A DNA stretch of 64,000 nucleotides from Firmicutes bacterium HGW-Firmicutes-14 (GTDB lineage: Bacteria; Bacillota; Thermincolia; Thermincolales; UBA2595): the NCBI GenBank assembly GCA_002840275.1, contig PHAB01000015.1, positions 1 to 64,000 on the forward strand, read 5' to 3'. This document shows positions 47,239 through 56,452 of the stretch, in pieces; the first letter of the stretch is position 1; every line of letters starts with the position of its first letter. A program made the translations under genes and the position numbers. The notes below the pieces were generated by a model. It saw only the letters and a program-made list of their open reading frames with translations, ran no database searches and was not told the DNA's origin.

Positions 47239-48831
47239 ATGCAGACAGGACCAACGAGTTTTACCGGGCCGAACCATGTTGAACCGGGAGGGCCGGGCAG
47301 ACAGGCAGCGCGCAGTAACCGGGAAAACGGTAAAACAGCCGGGAACCGGGAGGCTAATAACCGGTCGGGGTTTTCCGAGAAGCTTGAGGATGCGTCCAGG
47401 AAAGCAGCTGATAAGTCCAATGGGCATGATAAGCCGGAGGCAGCCAAGGCTGAGCAGCACGATTCCAGGGAAGCGAGTCACGTTCAGGAAGAGTATACCG
47501 GCGATGAAGCGGCAGAATGCAGTAAAGAGGCATATGAGAGTAATCCCGATACCGGGGACTTGGAATCAGGGGATGCAGCAGCTGAAGTTCGATCTGAAGA
47601 TACTCAACTGGGAGATACTCAACCGGGGGATACTCAAACCGGGGATACTGTCCTAGAACTTCTGAACCTGTTGGCAGAACTGCTGCAGGAACTCAGGGCC
47701 GCTGCCGGCAATGCTAATCCTCCGGGGAACGGCAATCCGGCCGATACCGGTACCAGGATACCCGGTGTACTGAACCAAATCGACAGGTTTATGGCCGGCA
47801 AAATCCGTCAACTGCTACAGGTACTCCGGCAGGTGGATATGATGGGTGAACTCCCGCCGGCACTGGAGGACCTGAAAAATGTGATTAAACTCCTGCCAGG
47901 CCGGGAACAGGAAATGCCTTCAGGGGAATTCCTGAACAGGCCTGCTGAAAGAGTCATGAACTCACTGGAGAACCGCATCAATGCGCTGGAGAATCACCTT
48001 AGGGCCTTAAACAGTCATGGGGAGGTTCAGAAAGGAAGTTTAAGGGCAGGACTTAACTCAGAGACCAGAAGGGCTGCAAACAGAATCAATATCATTGAAG
48101 GACAGGTAAATGACGGACGCCAGGCCCAAGCCGTGAACGCAGCAGCGAACCAGACAAGTTTCTCAGCTGACGGAATTACAGGCAATTCACCGTCCCAGGC
48201 CGGTAATACATCCGGTATGACCGGCAGCTTGCAGGATACCGGGGAAAATATAGCCGATTCCAGCAGCAGTTCCGGTGAAACGAAACCGGCCCAGCAGGTC
48301 CAGCCACCGCCCGGGTCAGGGGCAGATGCCCAGCAGAACCCCGGACAGGCTGGGATTAAATCAGCCGGCAGCACTTCCTGGATGGGAAGGATGGAACACG
48401 CCGTATTCAACCAGATTATCAGGAATGCAAGGGTAATGACATCCGCGGCCGGTTCGGAAATGCATATTCAGCTGAAACCTGATTTCCTGGGCAGGCTGAA
48501 TCTGACTGTCAGTTCCGATAACGGGATAATCACAGCCACATTCAATACGGAAAACTATAATGTCAAGGCAATAATTGAGGCCAACCTGAACAGCCTTAAA
48601 AATGCCCTGGCTGAGCAGGGAGTGAAGGTTGACCAGCTGGTGGTTAATCTGGCCGGAGACAGGGATTTTTCGCAATTCAGGGAAAGGAATGCGGCATCCG
48701 GCAAAGGTCACGGGAACAGACACCGCAGCGTTTTCGCAGCCGGGGAAGACTATGAGGCTGTGACGGCAATGGAGAGGCGGGGACCCCAAACTGGAAATTA
48801 CCTGAACAGTACAGTCGATTTTCTGGCATAG
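47239..48831 (+). CDS. fliK: Flagellar hook-length control protein FliK
   Basis: Molecular ruler for hook length, 530 residues. The N-terminal two thirds is low-complexity (Gly, Asn, Gln, Asp, Ala), as expected for the ruler part; it holds three 15-base tandem repeats coding DTQ-x-G (47599-47643). The C-terminal Flg_hook domain (about 410-490) has MHIQLKPDFLGRLNLTVS and LNSLKNALAEQGVKVDQL. Start ATG 47239 follows AAAGGAGGTGA; a second strong site (AAAAGGAGGTGAG) 50 bases upstream has no gene of note after it. Confidence 0.93.
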   Translation: MQTGPTSFTGPNHVEPGGPGRQAARSNRENGKTAGNREANNRSGFSEKLEDASRKAADKSNGHDKPEAAKAEQHDSREASHVQEEYTGDEAAECSKEAYESNPDTGDLESGDAAAEVRSEDTQLGDTQPGDTQTGDTVLELLNLLAELLQELRAAAGNANPPGNGNPADTGTRIPGVLNQIDRFMAGKIRQLLQVLRQVDMMGELPPALEDLKNVIKLLPGREQEMPSGEFLNRPAERVMNSLENRINALENHLRALNSHGEVQKGSLRAGLNSETRRAANRINIIEGQVNDGRQAQAVNAAANQTSFSADGITGNSPSQAGNTSGMTGSLQDTGENIADSSSSSGETKPAQQVQPPPGSGADAQQNPGQAGIKSAGSTSWMGRMEHAVFNQIIRNARVMTSAAGSEMHIQLKPDFLGRLNLTVSSDNGIITATFNTENYNVKAIIEANLNSLKNALAEQGVKVDQLVVNLAGDRDFSQFRERNAASGKGHGNRHRSVFAAGEDYEAVTAMERRGPQTGNYLNSTVDFLA

Positions 48832-48844
48832 GAGGTGATGAAAA

Positions 48845-49495
48845 GTGTATGGAGTGTACGGTGTTGATTCAAACACCCAGGAAACTGCAGAAAGCCCGCT
48901 CAAAAAGATTCTTGGCAAGGATGATTTCCTCAAACTCCTGATTACACAGCTGAGGTACCAGGATCCCCTGGAACCGGTCGATAACAAAGACTTTATCGCC
49001 CAGATGGCCCAGTTCAGTTCCCTGGAACAGATGGCCAATATGAGCAAAGGATTTGAGAACCTGGCCCAGCTGCAGGAGTCAACCCTGAGGGAATATGCTA
49101 TCGGGCAGGCTATCAACCTTATAGGGCGCACTGTAAGCGTGGTATTACCTGTAGATGAGGTTACCGGCAGCATTAATTCCGGGTCAGCCAAGCTTTACCT
49201 GGAAGCTGACACCGGATCGATGGTTATCATGACCCTGCCTGCTGATACAGAGGTAACCGTCCTGAGCAGGTATGGGACCATGTATGAAGTGGAAATGGCA
49301 GACCGGACAACAGGTTATGTGGAAGCAGACAAGCTGAAAATAGACGAAAACCCCAGGCTGACCGGGGTTGTCACGGGTATGAAACTGGTTGACGGGGTGC
49401 CGAATGTCATTATTAACGGCGAACCTGTTCCCATTACACTGATTGAGGAAGTCAGCACGGCGGGAAATGAACAGGGAGGTGCGGACAGTGGTTGA
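48845..49495 (+). CDS. flgD: Flagellar hook assembly protein FlgD
   Basis: Hook cap scaffold, 216 residues. The family block [20 protein letters not shown] (24-43), [20 protein letters not shown] and the closing Ig-like part are present. The middle has [20 protein letters not shown], an insertion-like beta region. Start GTG 48845 with GGAGGTGATG. Its end overlaps the next gene by 8 bases. Confidence 0.95.
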   Translation: MYGVYGVDSNTQETAESPLKKILGKDDFLKLLITQLRYQDPLEPVDNKDFIAQMAQFSSLEQMANMSKGFENLAQLQESTLREYAIGQAINLIGRTVSVVLPVDEVTGSINSGSAKLYLEADTGSMVIMTLPADTEVTVLSRYGTMYEVEMADRTTGYVEADKLKIDENPRLTGVVTGMKLVDGVPNVIINGEPVPITLIEEVSTAGNEQGGADSG

Positions 49496-49874
49496 CAAAG
49501 TAATGTATCCCCAGCCCATAGTACCGGTAGGCCCATCAAAACCAGGGGTGCAAAAACAGAAGCCTGAACAGGCGGGTCAGGTCCCGTTCAAACAGATTCT
49601 GGAAGGCCAGGTAGCGGCAGCAGGGCTTAAGTTTTCCGCCCATGCCCAGCAGAGGCTTGCGTACAGGAATATACAGCTTACTCCTGCCGAACTGTCCAAA
49701 ATCAGCGGCGCTGTTGACAGGGCAGCCCAAAAAGGCGCAAAAGATTCCCTGATCATGATGGACAAACTGGCTTTGGTGGTCAGTATAAAAAACAAGACGG
49801 TAATTACGGCTGTGGATGAATCCAGCATGAAAGAACATGTTTTTACCAACATTGACAGTGCGGTTATCGTTTAG
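49488..49874 (+). CDS. Flagellar operon protein (TIGR02530/Flg_new type)
   Basis: A 128-residue protein of the family that sits between flgD and flgE in Firmicutes fla operons. [20 protein letters not shown] and [25 protein letters not shown] are the family core. Start GTG 49488 after GGGAGGT, inside the flgD end. The exact role is not known; a hook-assembly or regulatory role is expected. Confidence 0.9.
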   Translation: MVDKVMYPQPIVPVGPSKPGVQKQKPEQAGQVPFKQILEGQVAAAGLKFSAHAQQRLAYRNIQLTPAELSKISGAVDRAAQKGAKDSLIMMDKLALVVSIKNKTVITAVDESSMKEHVFTNIDSAVIV

Positions 49875-49971
49875 GGGCCGGACCTCTGAGAGGAAGCCCC
49901 GGGTTGTAGAATGACAGATACAGCCTTTGAATTTAACCCAGAATTATAACCAGAACGGAGGTCGATATTTT

Positions 49972-51234
49972 ATGATGCGTTCAATGTTCAGCGGAGTTTC
50001 CGGTCTTCGGAACCATCAAATCCGCATGGATGTTATCGGCAATAATATTGCCAATGTCAACACAGTAGGTTTTAAAAGAAGCAGGGCCACCTTTAGGGAT
50101 ATGCTGAGCCAGAATATCCGCGGGGCGTCTTCGCCGGAAGGCGGAAAAGGAGGGACCAACCCCCAGCAGGTTGGTCTTGGAATGACCCTGAACAGTATCG
50201 ATACCATCCACAGCCAGGGAAGTTCTGAAATCACGGGTAAAATCACGGACCTGATGGTGGATGGGGACGGGTTTTTCATTGTAGGTGACGGGAGCAACAG
50301 GTTTTATACCAGGGCCGGAAACTTCGATTTTGATGCTGCCGGGAACCTGATCAGCGGCAGCGGAATGCTGGTCCAGGGCTGGATGGCTGATGCCGCCGGG
50401 AACATCGATACCGCCCAGGCAATCACGGGAATCACTATTCCCAAGGGGATGGCGATCCTGCCCGAGGCCACGGAGAACGTAACATATATCAATAACCTGG
50501 ATGCAGGTACCCCTATTGACGGAGCCGGAGTAGACGGAACTGTCCCTACGACCATCCAGGCATATGATTCCCTGGGTAATATGTACAACATCCCTGCCCT
50601 GTTCAGGAAGACGGCTGCCAACACCTGGAACTTTGAGGTCCCGGCAGGTACCCTGCCTGCCAATATCACCGCTGCTGTAGTTGCTAACCCGGCCATTACT
50701 TTTAACGCTGACGGGACCTTCAACACTCCCGACCCGCCGACTACAACAGTGGCCCTGACTATTGACCCTCTTGTGGGTGCCACTTCACCCCAGACTATTA
50801 CTGTTGATTTCACGGCGATGACCCAGTATGCCAACCCGTCCAATGCCGGGATGAACACCCAGGACGGTTATTCATCAGGTATGCTTACCGGTTACGCCAT
50901 CGACAAGTCAGGGGTAGTTACCGGCAGGTTCTCCAACGGGTTCACTAAAGAACTGGCCCAGGTAGCCCTGGCCAACTTCAACAACCCGGGCGGCCTGATT
51001 AAGGTTGGTGAAAACATGTTTACAGAATCCAATAACTCCGGAACTGTACAGTTGGGGGTCGCAGGTACCGGGGGCAGGGGTGAAATTTCTCCGGGTACGC
51101 TGGAGATGTCCAATGTGGACCTGTCCCAGGAGTTTACCGACATGATCATCACCCAGCGTGGTTTTCAGGCAAATACAAGGATTATTACGGTATCAGATGA
51201 AATGCTTCAGGAACTTGTTAACCTGAAACGTTAA
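49972..51234 (+). CDS. flgE: Flagellar hook protein FlgE
   Basis: Major hook subunit, 420 residues. MMRSMFSGVSGLRNHQIRMD and GNNIANVNTVGFKRSR at the N-terminus and LSQEFTDMIITQRGFQANTR at the C-terminus form the D0/D1 coiled coils; the middle (about 100-340) is beta-rich and Thr/Ala/Pro-rich. Start ATG 49972 after GGAGGTCG, with a second ATG directly after. The longer frame from 49927 does not fit the family start. Confidence 0.96.
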   Translation: MMRSMFSGVSGLRNHQIRMDVIGNNIANVNTVGFKRSRATFRDMLSQNIRGASSPEGGKGGTNPQQVGLGMTLNSIDTIHSQGSSEITGKITDLMVDGDGFFIVGDGSNRFYTRAGNFDFDAAGNLISGSGMLVQGWMADAAGNIDTAQAITGITIPKGMAILPEATENVTYINNLDAGTPIDGAGVDGTVPTTIQAYDSLGNMYNIPALFRKTAANTWNFEVPAGTLPANITAAVVANPAITFNADGTFNTPDPPTTTVALTIDPLVGATSPQTITVDFTAMTQYANPSNAGMNTQDGYSSGMLTGYAIDKSGVVTGRFSNGFTKELAQVALANFNNPGGLIKVGENMFTESNNSGTVQLGVAGTGGRGEISPGTLEMSNVDLSQEFTDMIITQRGFQANTRIITVSDEMLQELVNLKR

Positions 51235-51314
51235 AATGAGGATACAGAAGTAACCTGGGGGAGGGGATGGGGGTTACCCCGTTCCCGCCCTCCCATTTGA
51301 AAGAAGGGATTTTC

Positions 51315-51554
51315 GTGATAAGGGTTACACGGATGAACGGTTTCGATCTGATTATCAACGCGGAGTTAATAGAGTTCATTGAATCCACTCCGGATACGGT
51401 GCTTACCCTGACGACCGGGAAAAAATTCGTACTCAAAGATTCGGTGCAGGATATTATTGACAGGATTATTGATTACCGTAAATCTATCGGCACAAAAATA
51501 ATTTTCGGGAATATACCGGAAAACTATAAAAACCTTGACGGTTACGATGAATAG
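51315..51554 (+). CDS. swrD: FlbD/SwrD family protein
   Basis: A 79-residue protein of the FlbD family, known as SwrD in B. subtilis, where it raises motor power. MIRVTRMNGFDLIINAELIE and TPDTVLTLTTGKKFVLKDS are nearly complete matches in memory to the family. Start GTG 51315, preceded by AAAGAAGGGA. The leader before it, 51235-51314, holds a GC-rich stretch without a gene. Confidence 0.92.
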   Translation: MIRVTRMNGFDLIINAELIEFIESTPDTVLTLTTGKKFVLKDSVQDIIDRIIDYRKSIGTKIIFGNIPENYKNLDGYDE

Positions 51555-51569
51555 GAGGGTTAGATATTT

Positions 51570-52073
51570 ATGGCAGATGAGACTGGTGAAATCAAGGTGG
51601 AAACAGCCGAAAATACATCTAAGGCCTCTAACCTGAAGCTGATCATTGCCGGAATTGTAATTATTATTCTGGCAGCGGGGATATCCTTCGGGGTGGCAAT
51701 GTTTGCTGCCAAGTCCTTTTCCCAGGGTGGGGAAACTAAGGCCGAGGAGAATAAGGGCGCCCAGGAAAGCCTGGGGACCACCTATGATGCCGGGGAGTTT
51801 ATCACCAACCTGGCGGGGGAATCAGGCAGCAATTTTATCAAAGTTAAGATTGTCCTGGCTTTTAAGGATGCCAAGATCCAGGCAGAAATAGAGGATAAGT
51901 TTCCCCAGATCCAGCATGTGATCAATAATACTTTACGGCAGCAGAGCCCGGAAGAGCTAAGCCAGCCCAAGGCAATGGAAAAGCTGGCAGAACTGCTGAG
52001 AAAGAACATCAATTCCCTTCTGATAAAAGGAAATATCAACAGCGTTTATTTTACCAGTTTTGTTGTCCAGTAA
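51570..52073 (+). CDS. fliL: Flagellar basal-body-associated protein FliL
   Basis: Stator-assisting single-pass membrane protein, 167 residues. TM at about 24-48 (LIIAGIVIIILAAGISFGV), a Glu/Lys-rich linker, and the FliL domain (EFITNLAGESGSNFIKVKIV to INSVYFTSFVVQ). Start ATG 51570 with GGAGGGT. Confidence 0.95.
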   Translation: MADETGEIKVETAENTSKASNLKLIIAGIVIIILAAGISFGVAMFAAKSFSQGGETKAEENKGAQESLGTTYDAGEFITNLAGESGSNFIKVKIVLAFKDAKIQAEIEDKFPQIQHVINNTLRQQSPEELSQPKAMEKLAELLRKNINSLLIKGNINSVYFTSFVVQ

Positions 52074-52095
52074 GGCCTATTGAGGAGGGACGCCA

Positions 52096-53103
52096 GTGAG
52101 TGAAATACTTTCCCAGGATGAGATTGATGCGCTGTTATCGGCTTTAAGCGGCGAGGAAATCAAACCGGAACAGGCGACCGGCACAAAAAAGCCGGATGAA
52201 AGACACAAAAAAATAAGGGTATATGATTTCAGGAGGCCGAACAAGTTTTCCAAGGAACAGATTCATGCCATCCAGGCAATCCATGAAAATTATGCCCGCC
52301 TTCTGGCAACATATCTTTCCGCCCACCTGAGGACAGTGGTCCATATAAACGTCCATTCTGTCGAACAGCTTACTTATGAGGAATTTATCCGTTCTCTGCC
52401 AAACCCGACAATTATGAACATCTTCCAGATGAACCCCCTTGAAGGTAATGCTGTACTGGAAATTAATCCTATCATAGTATTTACACTCATTGACAGGCTG
52501 TTCGGAGGACCGGGCAAGGCCCCAGACAAGACAAGAGACCTTACCGACATTGAACGGGTGGTAATTGAACGGGTCATGAACAGGAGCCTGGACATTTTAA
52601 AGGAAGCCTGGGACAATATAATCCAGATTAAACCGAAGCTGGAGTTTATTGAAATGAACCCCCTCTTCACCCAGATAGTTTCACCCACTGAAATGGTGGT
52701 CCTGGTTTCCTTCCGGGCCCAGCTGGGGGATAATGAAGGGCTGCTCAACCTGTGTTTTCCCTTCTTAGTCCTGGAGCCTATTATCAACAAGTTATCGGCC
52801 CATTACTGGTTTGCCGGGACTGCCAAAGAGGTGACTCAGGATGTTATCCAACGCACTATTGACCGGGTTGAAAAGGCAAGTTTAAACATTTCTGTCATGC
52901 TGGGTAAAACCGATATCAGGGTGGGGGAACTCCTGGAACTTCAGCCCGGAGATGTGATAATGCTTGACCGGAAGGTCAATCACCCTGTTGAAATCCTGGT
53001 TGGCTCCAAGAAAAAGTTCCTGGGCAGACCGGGGGTGACGGGCAGTAAAATGGCCGTCCAAATTACTTCTGTTGTAAAGGAAGGAGATGAGGAAGATGAG
53101 TGA
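52096..53103 (+). CDS. fliM: Flagellar motor switch protein FliM
   Basis: Switch protein, 335 residues. The CheY-P binding N-terminal peptide is LSQDEIDALLSAL (5-17), followed by the CheC-like middle domain and a C-terminal SpoA/FliN-like domain (VGELLELQPGDVIMLDRKVN). Start GTG 52096 after GAGGAGGG. Overlaps the upstream frame of fliY; the fliY start is 7 bases inside the fliM end. Confidence 0.97.
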   Translation: MSEILSQDEIDALLSALSGEEIKPEQATGTKKPDERHKKIRVYDFRRPNKFSKEQIHAIQAIHENYARLLATYLSAHLRTVVHINVHSVEQLTYEEFIRSLPNPTIMNIFQMNPLEGNAVLEINPIIVFTLIDRLFGGPGKAPDKTRDLTDIERVVIERVMNRSLDILKEAWDNIIQIKPKLEFIEMNPLFTQIVSPTEMVVLVSFRAQLGDNEGLLNLCFPFLVLEPIINKLSAHYWFAGTAKEVTQDVIQRTIDRVEKASLNISVMLGKTDIRVGELLELQPGDVIMLDRKVNHPVEILVGSKKKFLGRPGVTGSKMAVQITSVVKEGDEEDE

Positions 53104-54346
53104 CGGTGTTCTTTCTCAGGAAGAAATTGATGCCCTGTTGAAATCCGATACATTAGCCCAGGAAAACGGGGATGATGGCAGGGAAGTATCCCCGGCGCCG
53201 GGTGCAGTAGCAGAAATGTCCTCAGATACCGGCGACGGCGGATTGAGTGATATGGAAAAGGATGCGGTCGGGGAAGTGGCGAATATTGTTATGGGTTCTG
53301 CTGCCACAGCTCTTTCCACCCTCCTGGGGAAAAAGGTTGAGATTACGACTCCGGTTATCCAGCTGACAGATCCTGAAAGGTTCAGGCAGGATTATCCACT
53401 GCCCTATGTACTGGTTAACGTAGAATATATCACAGGCATTGAGGGGGCCAATGTCCTTATAATAAGAAATCAGGATGCCTGTGTAATGGTTGATCTCATG
53501 ATGGGAGGAGACGGACAGGGGATTGAGGAACTCAATGAAATGCATCTTAGTGCCATAAGTGAGGCCATGAACCAGATGATGGGTTCCGCGTCTACTGCCA
53601 TGTCGACGATTATCAAGGAGAGAGTGGAAATAACCCCGCCTACGGTGGAAGAGATTAACTTTGCCACTGATGAACTTAAGGGTACCCTGGGGCAGAAGGA
53701 CCAGCAACTGGTAAAGGTATCATTCCGGATGGCCATTGAAGAACTTGTGGACAGTGAGATAATGCAGCTGATTCCCCTGCCGTTTGCCCGGGAAATGGTA
53801 GGGAACCTAATGAGTGAAATCAATGCGGACGAACCCCAGATTGCTGCGGACGCCACTGACCTGAACAGCCTGTCAGATGAAATTGCGGCCCTGGAGGGTA
53901 CCGCGGCTGCTCAGGATGATGCTGCCACAGTTGCTGAGCCTGTCCGGCTGCATGAGCCGGGAAGCCATGTTTTTGAAAACAAAAAACCGGAAGAACCTGC
54001 CGGCAGGCCTTCTTCCGGAGCAAACCAGGTTCCAGTGCAGCCGGCCCGGTTTGCACCCCTGCAGGCCGGATATGAAGCAAAGGAAATTGCCAATATAGAC
54101 CTGATTATGGATGTCCCCCTGCAGATAACTGTTGAACTGGGGAAAACCAGAAAGACCATCCGCGAGATTCTGAATTTGGGACCCGGTTCTGTGGTTGAGC
54201 TTGACAAACTGGCCGGCGAGCCTGTCGATGTGCTGGTCAATGGCAAGCTCCTGGCCAAAGGAGAGGTCGTGGTTATAGACGAGAACTTTGGCATCAGGGT
54301 CACTGACATAATTTCTCCCATTGAAAGGGTAACAAACTTACAATAA
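53096..54346 (+). CDS. fliY: Motor switch phosphatase FliY
   Basis: FliN/FliY switch protein with CheC-type phosphatase, 416 residues. N-terminal LSQEEIDALL peptide as in FliM, two phosphatase motifs with the Glu-x2-Asn pair (GEVANIVMGSAATALS and SEAMNQMMGSASTAMS), a Pro/Ala/Glu-rich linker (about 260-320), and the FliN SpoA domain (DVPLQITVELGKTRKTIREI). Both Glu-Asn pairs are intact, so it should dephosphorylate CheY-P. Start ATG 53096 (AAGGAG at 53081-53086). Confidence 0.96.
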   Translation: MSDGVLSQEEIDALLKSDTLAQENGDDGREVSPAPGAVAEMSSDTGDGGLSDMEKDAVGEVANIVMGSAATALSTLLGKKVEITTPVIQLTDPERFRQDYPLPYVLVNVEYITGIEGANVLIIRNQDACVMVDLMMGGDGQGIEELNEMHLSAISEAMNQMMGSASTAMSTIIKERVEITPPTVEEINFATDELKGTLGQKDQQLVKVSFRMAIEELVDSEIMQLIPLPFAREMVGNLMSEINADEPQIAADATDLNSLSDEIAALEGTAAAQDDAATVAEPVRLHEPGSHVFENKKPEEPAGRPSSGANQVPVQPARFAPLQAGYEAKEIANIDLIMDVPLQITVELGKTRKTIREILNLGPGSVVELDKLAGEPVDVLVNGKLLAKGEVVVIDENFGIRVTDIISPIERVTNLQ

Positions 54347-54367
54347 CCAGTTAAAAGGAGGACATTT

Positions 54368-54730
54368 ATGGGAGCCCGAATTCTTATTGTAGATGATGCA
54401 GCCTTTATGCGTATGATGATCAAGGACATTCTCTCCAAAAACGGCTACCAGATAGTCGGGGAGGCGGAAAACGGCAGGGTGGCGGTTGAAAAATACAAGG
54501 AGCTTAAACCTGATTTGACAACAATGGATATAACCATGCCCGAAATGGATGGTATAACAGCCGTAAAAGAAATCAGGGATGCCGACCCCAAGGCCAATAT
54601 AATCATGTGCAGTGCCATGGGTCAGCAGGCCATGGTTATTGATGCTATCCAGGCAGGGGCCAAGGATTTTATCGTCAAACCTTTTCAGCCCGACCGTGTG
54701 CTGGAAGCGGTGCGGAAGGCATTGTCCTAA
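54368..54730 (+). CDS. cheY: Chemotaxis response regulator CheY
   Basis: Single receiver domain, 120 residues. Acidic pocket Asp9/Asp10, phospho-acceptor Asp54 (TTMDITMPEMDG), Ser/Thr switch in CSAMGQQ and Lys in FIVKPFQP. Start ATG 54368 after AAAGGAGG. Binds FliM and FliY when phosphorylated. Follows fliY as in Bacillus. Confidence 0.96.
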   Translation: MGARILIVDDAAFMRMMIKDILSKNGYQIVGEAENGRVAVEKYKELKPDLTTMDITMPEMDGITAVKEIRDADPKANIIMCSAMGQQAMVIDAIQAGAKDFIVKPFQPDRVLEAVRKALS

Positions 54731-54757
54731 CCCTTGGGAATGAGAGGGGTCAAATTG

Positions 54758-55363
54758 ATGACTTATAAGTTCACCGGACGGGTTTTTGCTCTATGTACGT
54801 GGATGTGTTGTTACCTTGTCCTGTCCGCGCAGAAGGTTTTTGCAGCTGACAATGAATTAAACCTTGGTACCTTAAAAGACCCAGAGGTCACACCCATGCC
54901 GAGCATGTTTGCCCTCTTCCTTAAACTGGCAGTAAGCCTGGTTATAATTGTTGGCTTGTCCTACCTGACGATGAGGCTTTTGCGCAAGAACTTAAGGTTT
55001 TCTTCCAGGGGAGAGAATATCAATATCCTTGACCAGTATTCATTCAGTCTGAACAAGGGGATTTATATAACCCAGATTGCCGGAAGGATTTATGTTTTGG
55101 GAGTGACAGACCAGAATATCAGTATGATTACTGAAATTACAGATGAAGAGACGGTAAGCGAAATTATCGCCAGGGCAGAGGAAAGGGAGAAGGAGGGGAT
55201 TGTACCCCAGAGTATCATGAACCGCTTTTTCTCGAAACTGGTTCCCCTCTCCGGGTCTGGGAAGAAATCTTTCAATGAACATATAAAGAAACAGATAAAA
55301 AAACTGCAGTCGATTACGGAAAACCGTCAGGACGGTTTCCGGGAGGATGACCGGAATGAATAG
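54758..55363 (+). CDS. fliO: Flagellar biosynthesis protein FliO/FliZ
   Basis: FliO-type protein, 201 residues: signal-like hydrophobic N-terminus (about 8-27, VFALCTWMCCYLVLSAQKVFA), a second TM (about 50-70), then a soluble FliO domain (LRFSSRGENINILDQYSFSL, IYVLGVTDQNISMITEI) and a basic tail. It helps assemble FliP in the export gate. Start ATG 54758, after GAGAGGGG; end overlaps fliP by 8 bases. Confidence 0.9.
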   Translation: MTYKFTGRVFALCTWMCCYLVLSAQKVFAADNELNLGTLKDPEVTPMPSMFALFLKLAVSLVIIVGLSYLTMRLLRKNLRFSSRGENINILDQYSFSLNKGIYITQIAGRIYVLGVTDQNISMITEITDEETVSEIIARAEEREKEGIVPQSIMNRFFSKLVPLSGSGKKSFNEHIKKQIKKLQSITENRQDGFREDDRNE

Positions 55364-56138
55364 AAAAACCCAAAAGCTATCCGCCATTATTTCTATTTTA
55401 ATTTTAACAACACTGGCAGGTTTGGCTGTTTTTGGGCAGGATGCTTCAGCGGCTCCCGCTGTTCCTGTGCCGAATATCAGTATAGAAGTCGGGAACCCGG
55501 ATAATCCTGCTGAAATGGCTACCAGCCTGCAGATACTTTTCCTCCTGACCATTTTTTCCCTAGCCCCGTCAATCCTGGTTATGATGACCTCTTTTACCCG
55601 AATAGTCATTGTCCTGTCGTTCATGAGGAATGCCATGGCCACCCAGCAGGCCCCTCCGAACCAGGTAATAATTGGAATGGCACTTTTTCTCACTTTTTTT
55701 ATTATGGCTCCCACATGGTCCCAAGTAAACCAGAATGCACTCCAGCCTTACATGCAGGCTGAGATTACCCAGGAACAGGCCTTTGACAATGCCGTCGGAC
55801 CCCTGAGGGAATTTATGTTTAAACAGACCAGGGAAAAGGACCTGGCGCTGTTTGTAAAGTTATCGGAGATAGAGCGCCCAAGGACTTATGATGACGTCCC
55901 GACCTATGTACTGATACCGTCTTTTATAATCAGTGAGCTGAAAACGGCTTTTCAGATAGGGTTTGTCCTATATATCCCATTTATAGTTATCGATATGATT
56001 GTCGCCAGTTCTCTTATGTCCATGGGGATGCTTATGCTCCCGCCGATGATGATATCCCTGCCTTTTAAAATTCTTTTATTTGTAATGGTAGACGGCTGGC
56101 ACCTGTTAATCCGTTCCCTGATAATCAGTTTCCAGTGA
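55356..56138 (+). CDS. fliP: Flagellar export gate protein FliP
   Basis: Export gate core subunit, 260 residues. A cleavable signal peptide (about 1-30), four TMs, and family motifs SFTRIVIVLSFMRNAM, TQQAPPNQVIIGMALFLTFF and SELKTAFQIGFVLYIPF. Start ATG 55356 after GGGAGGATG; ATG 55347 lies inside that site. With FliQ and FliR it forms the channel. Confidence 0.97.
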   Translation: MNRKTQKLSAIISILILTTLAGLAVFGQDASAAPAVPVPNISIEVGNPDNPAEMATSLQILFLLTIFSLAPSILVMMTSFTRIVIVLSFMRNAMATQQAPPNQVIIGMALFLTFFIMAPTWSQVNQNALQPYMQAEITQEQAFDNAVGPLREFMFKQTREKDLALFVKLSEIERPRTYDDVPTYVLIPSFIISELKTAFQIGFVLYIPFIVIDMIVASSLMSMGMLMLPPMMISLPFKILLFVMVDGWHLLIRSLIISFQ

Positions 56139-56151
56139 AGGGAGACCTGAC

Positions 56152-56427
56152 ATGACCATTGATAATGTGGTATACCTTGCAAGAGAAGCCCTTTTGACCG
56201 TTATACTGGTGTCCTCTCCAATACTGGGGAGCAGTCTGATCATCGGACTGCTGGTGAGTTTTTTCCAGGCGACCACCCACCTGCAGGAACAAACTCTTAC
56301 CTTTGTTCCTAAGATTGTCGGTGTTCTTGTGGTAACGGTGCTCTTTGGTTCATGGATGATAAATGTGATGCTGTCTTTCATATCCAACCTGTTTATCAAT
56401 CTTAACAGCTTTATTATCATCAAATAA
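56152..56427 (+). CDS. fliQ: Flagellar export gate protein FliQ
   Basis: Two-helix gate subunit, 91 residues. LAREALLTVILVSSPILG and FQATTHLQEQTLTFVPK are family text. ATG 56152 is preceded by GGGAGA, 13 bases past fliP. Confidence 0.96.
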   Translation: MTIDNVVYLAREALLTVILVSSPILGSSLIIGLLVSFFQATTHLQEQTLTFVPKIVGVLVVTVLFGSWMINVMLSFISNLFINLNSFIIIK

Positions 56428-56452
56428 TTAATTGGGAAAGTAGGGCATATTT

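Noticed and set aside
47599-47643. Tandem repeats as a CRISPR array
   Set aside because: Units are 15 bases, adjacent without spacers, and keep the fliK reading frame.
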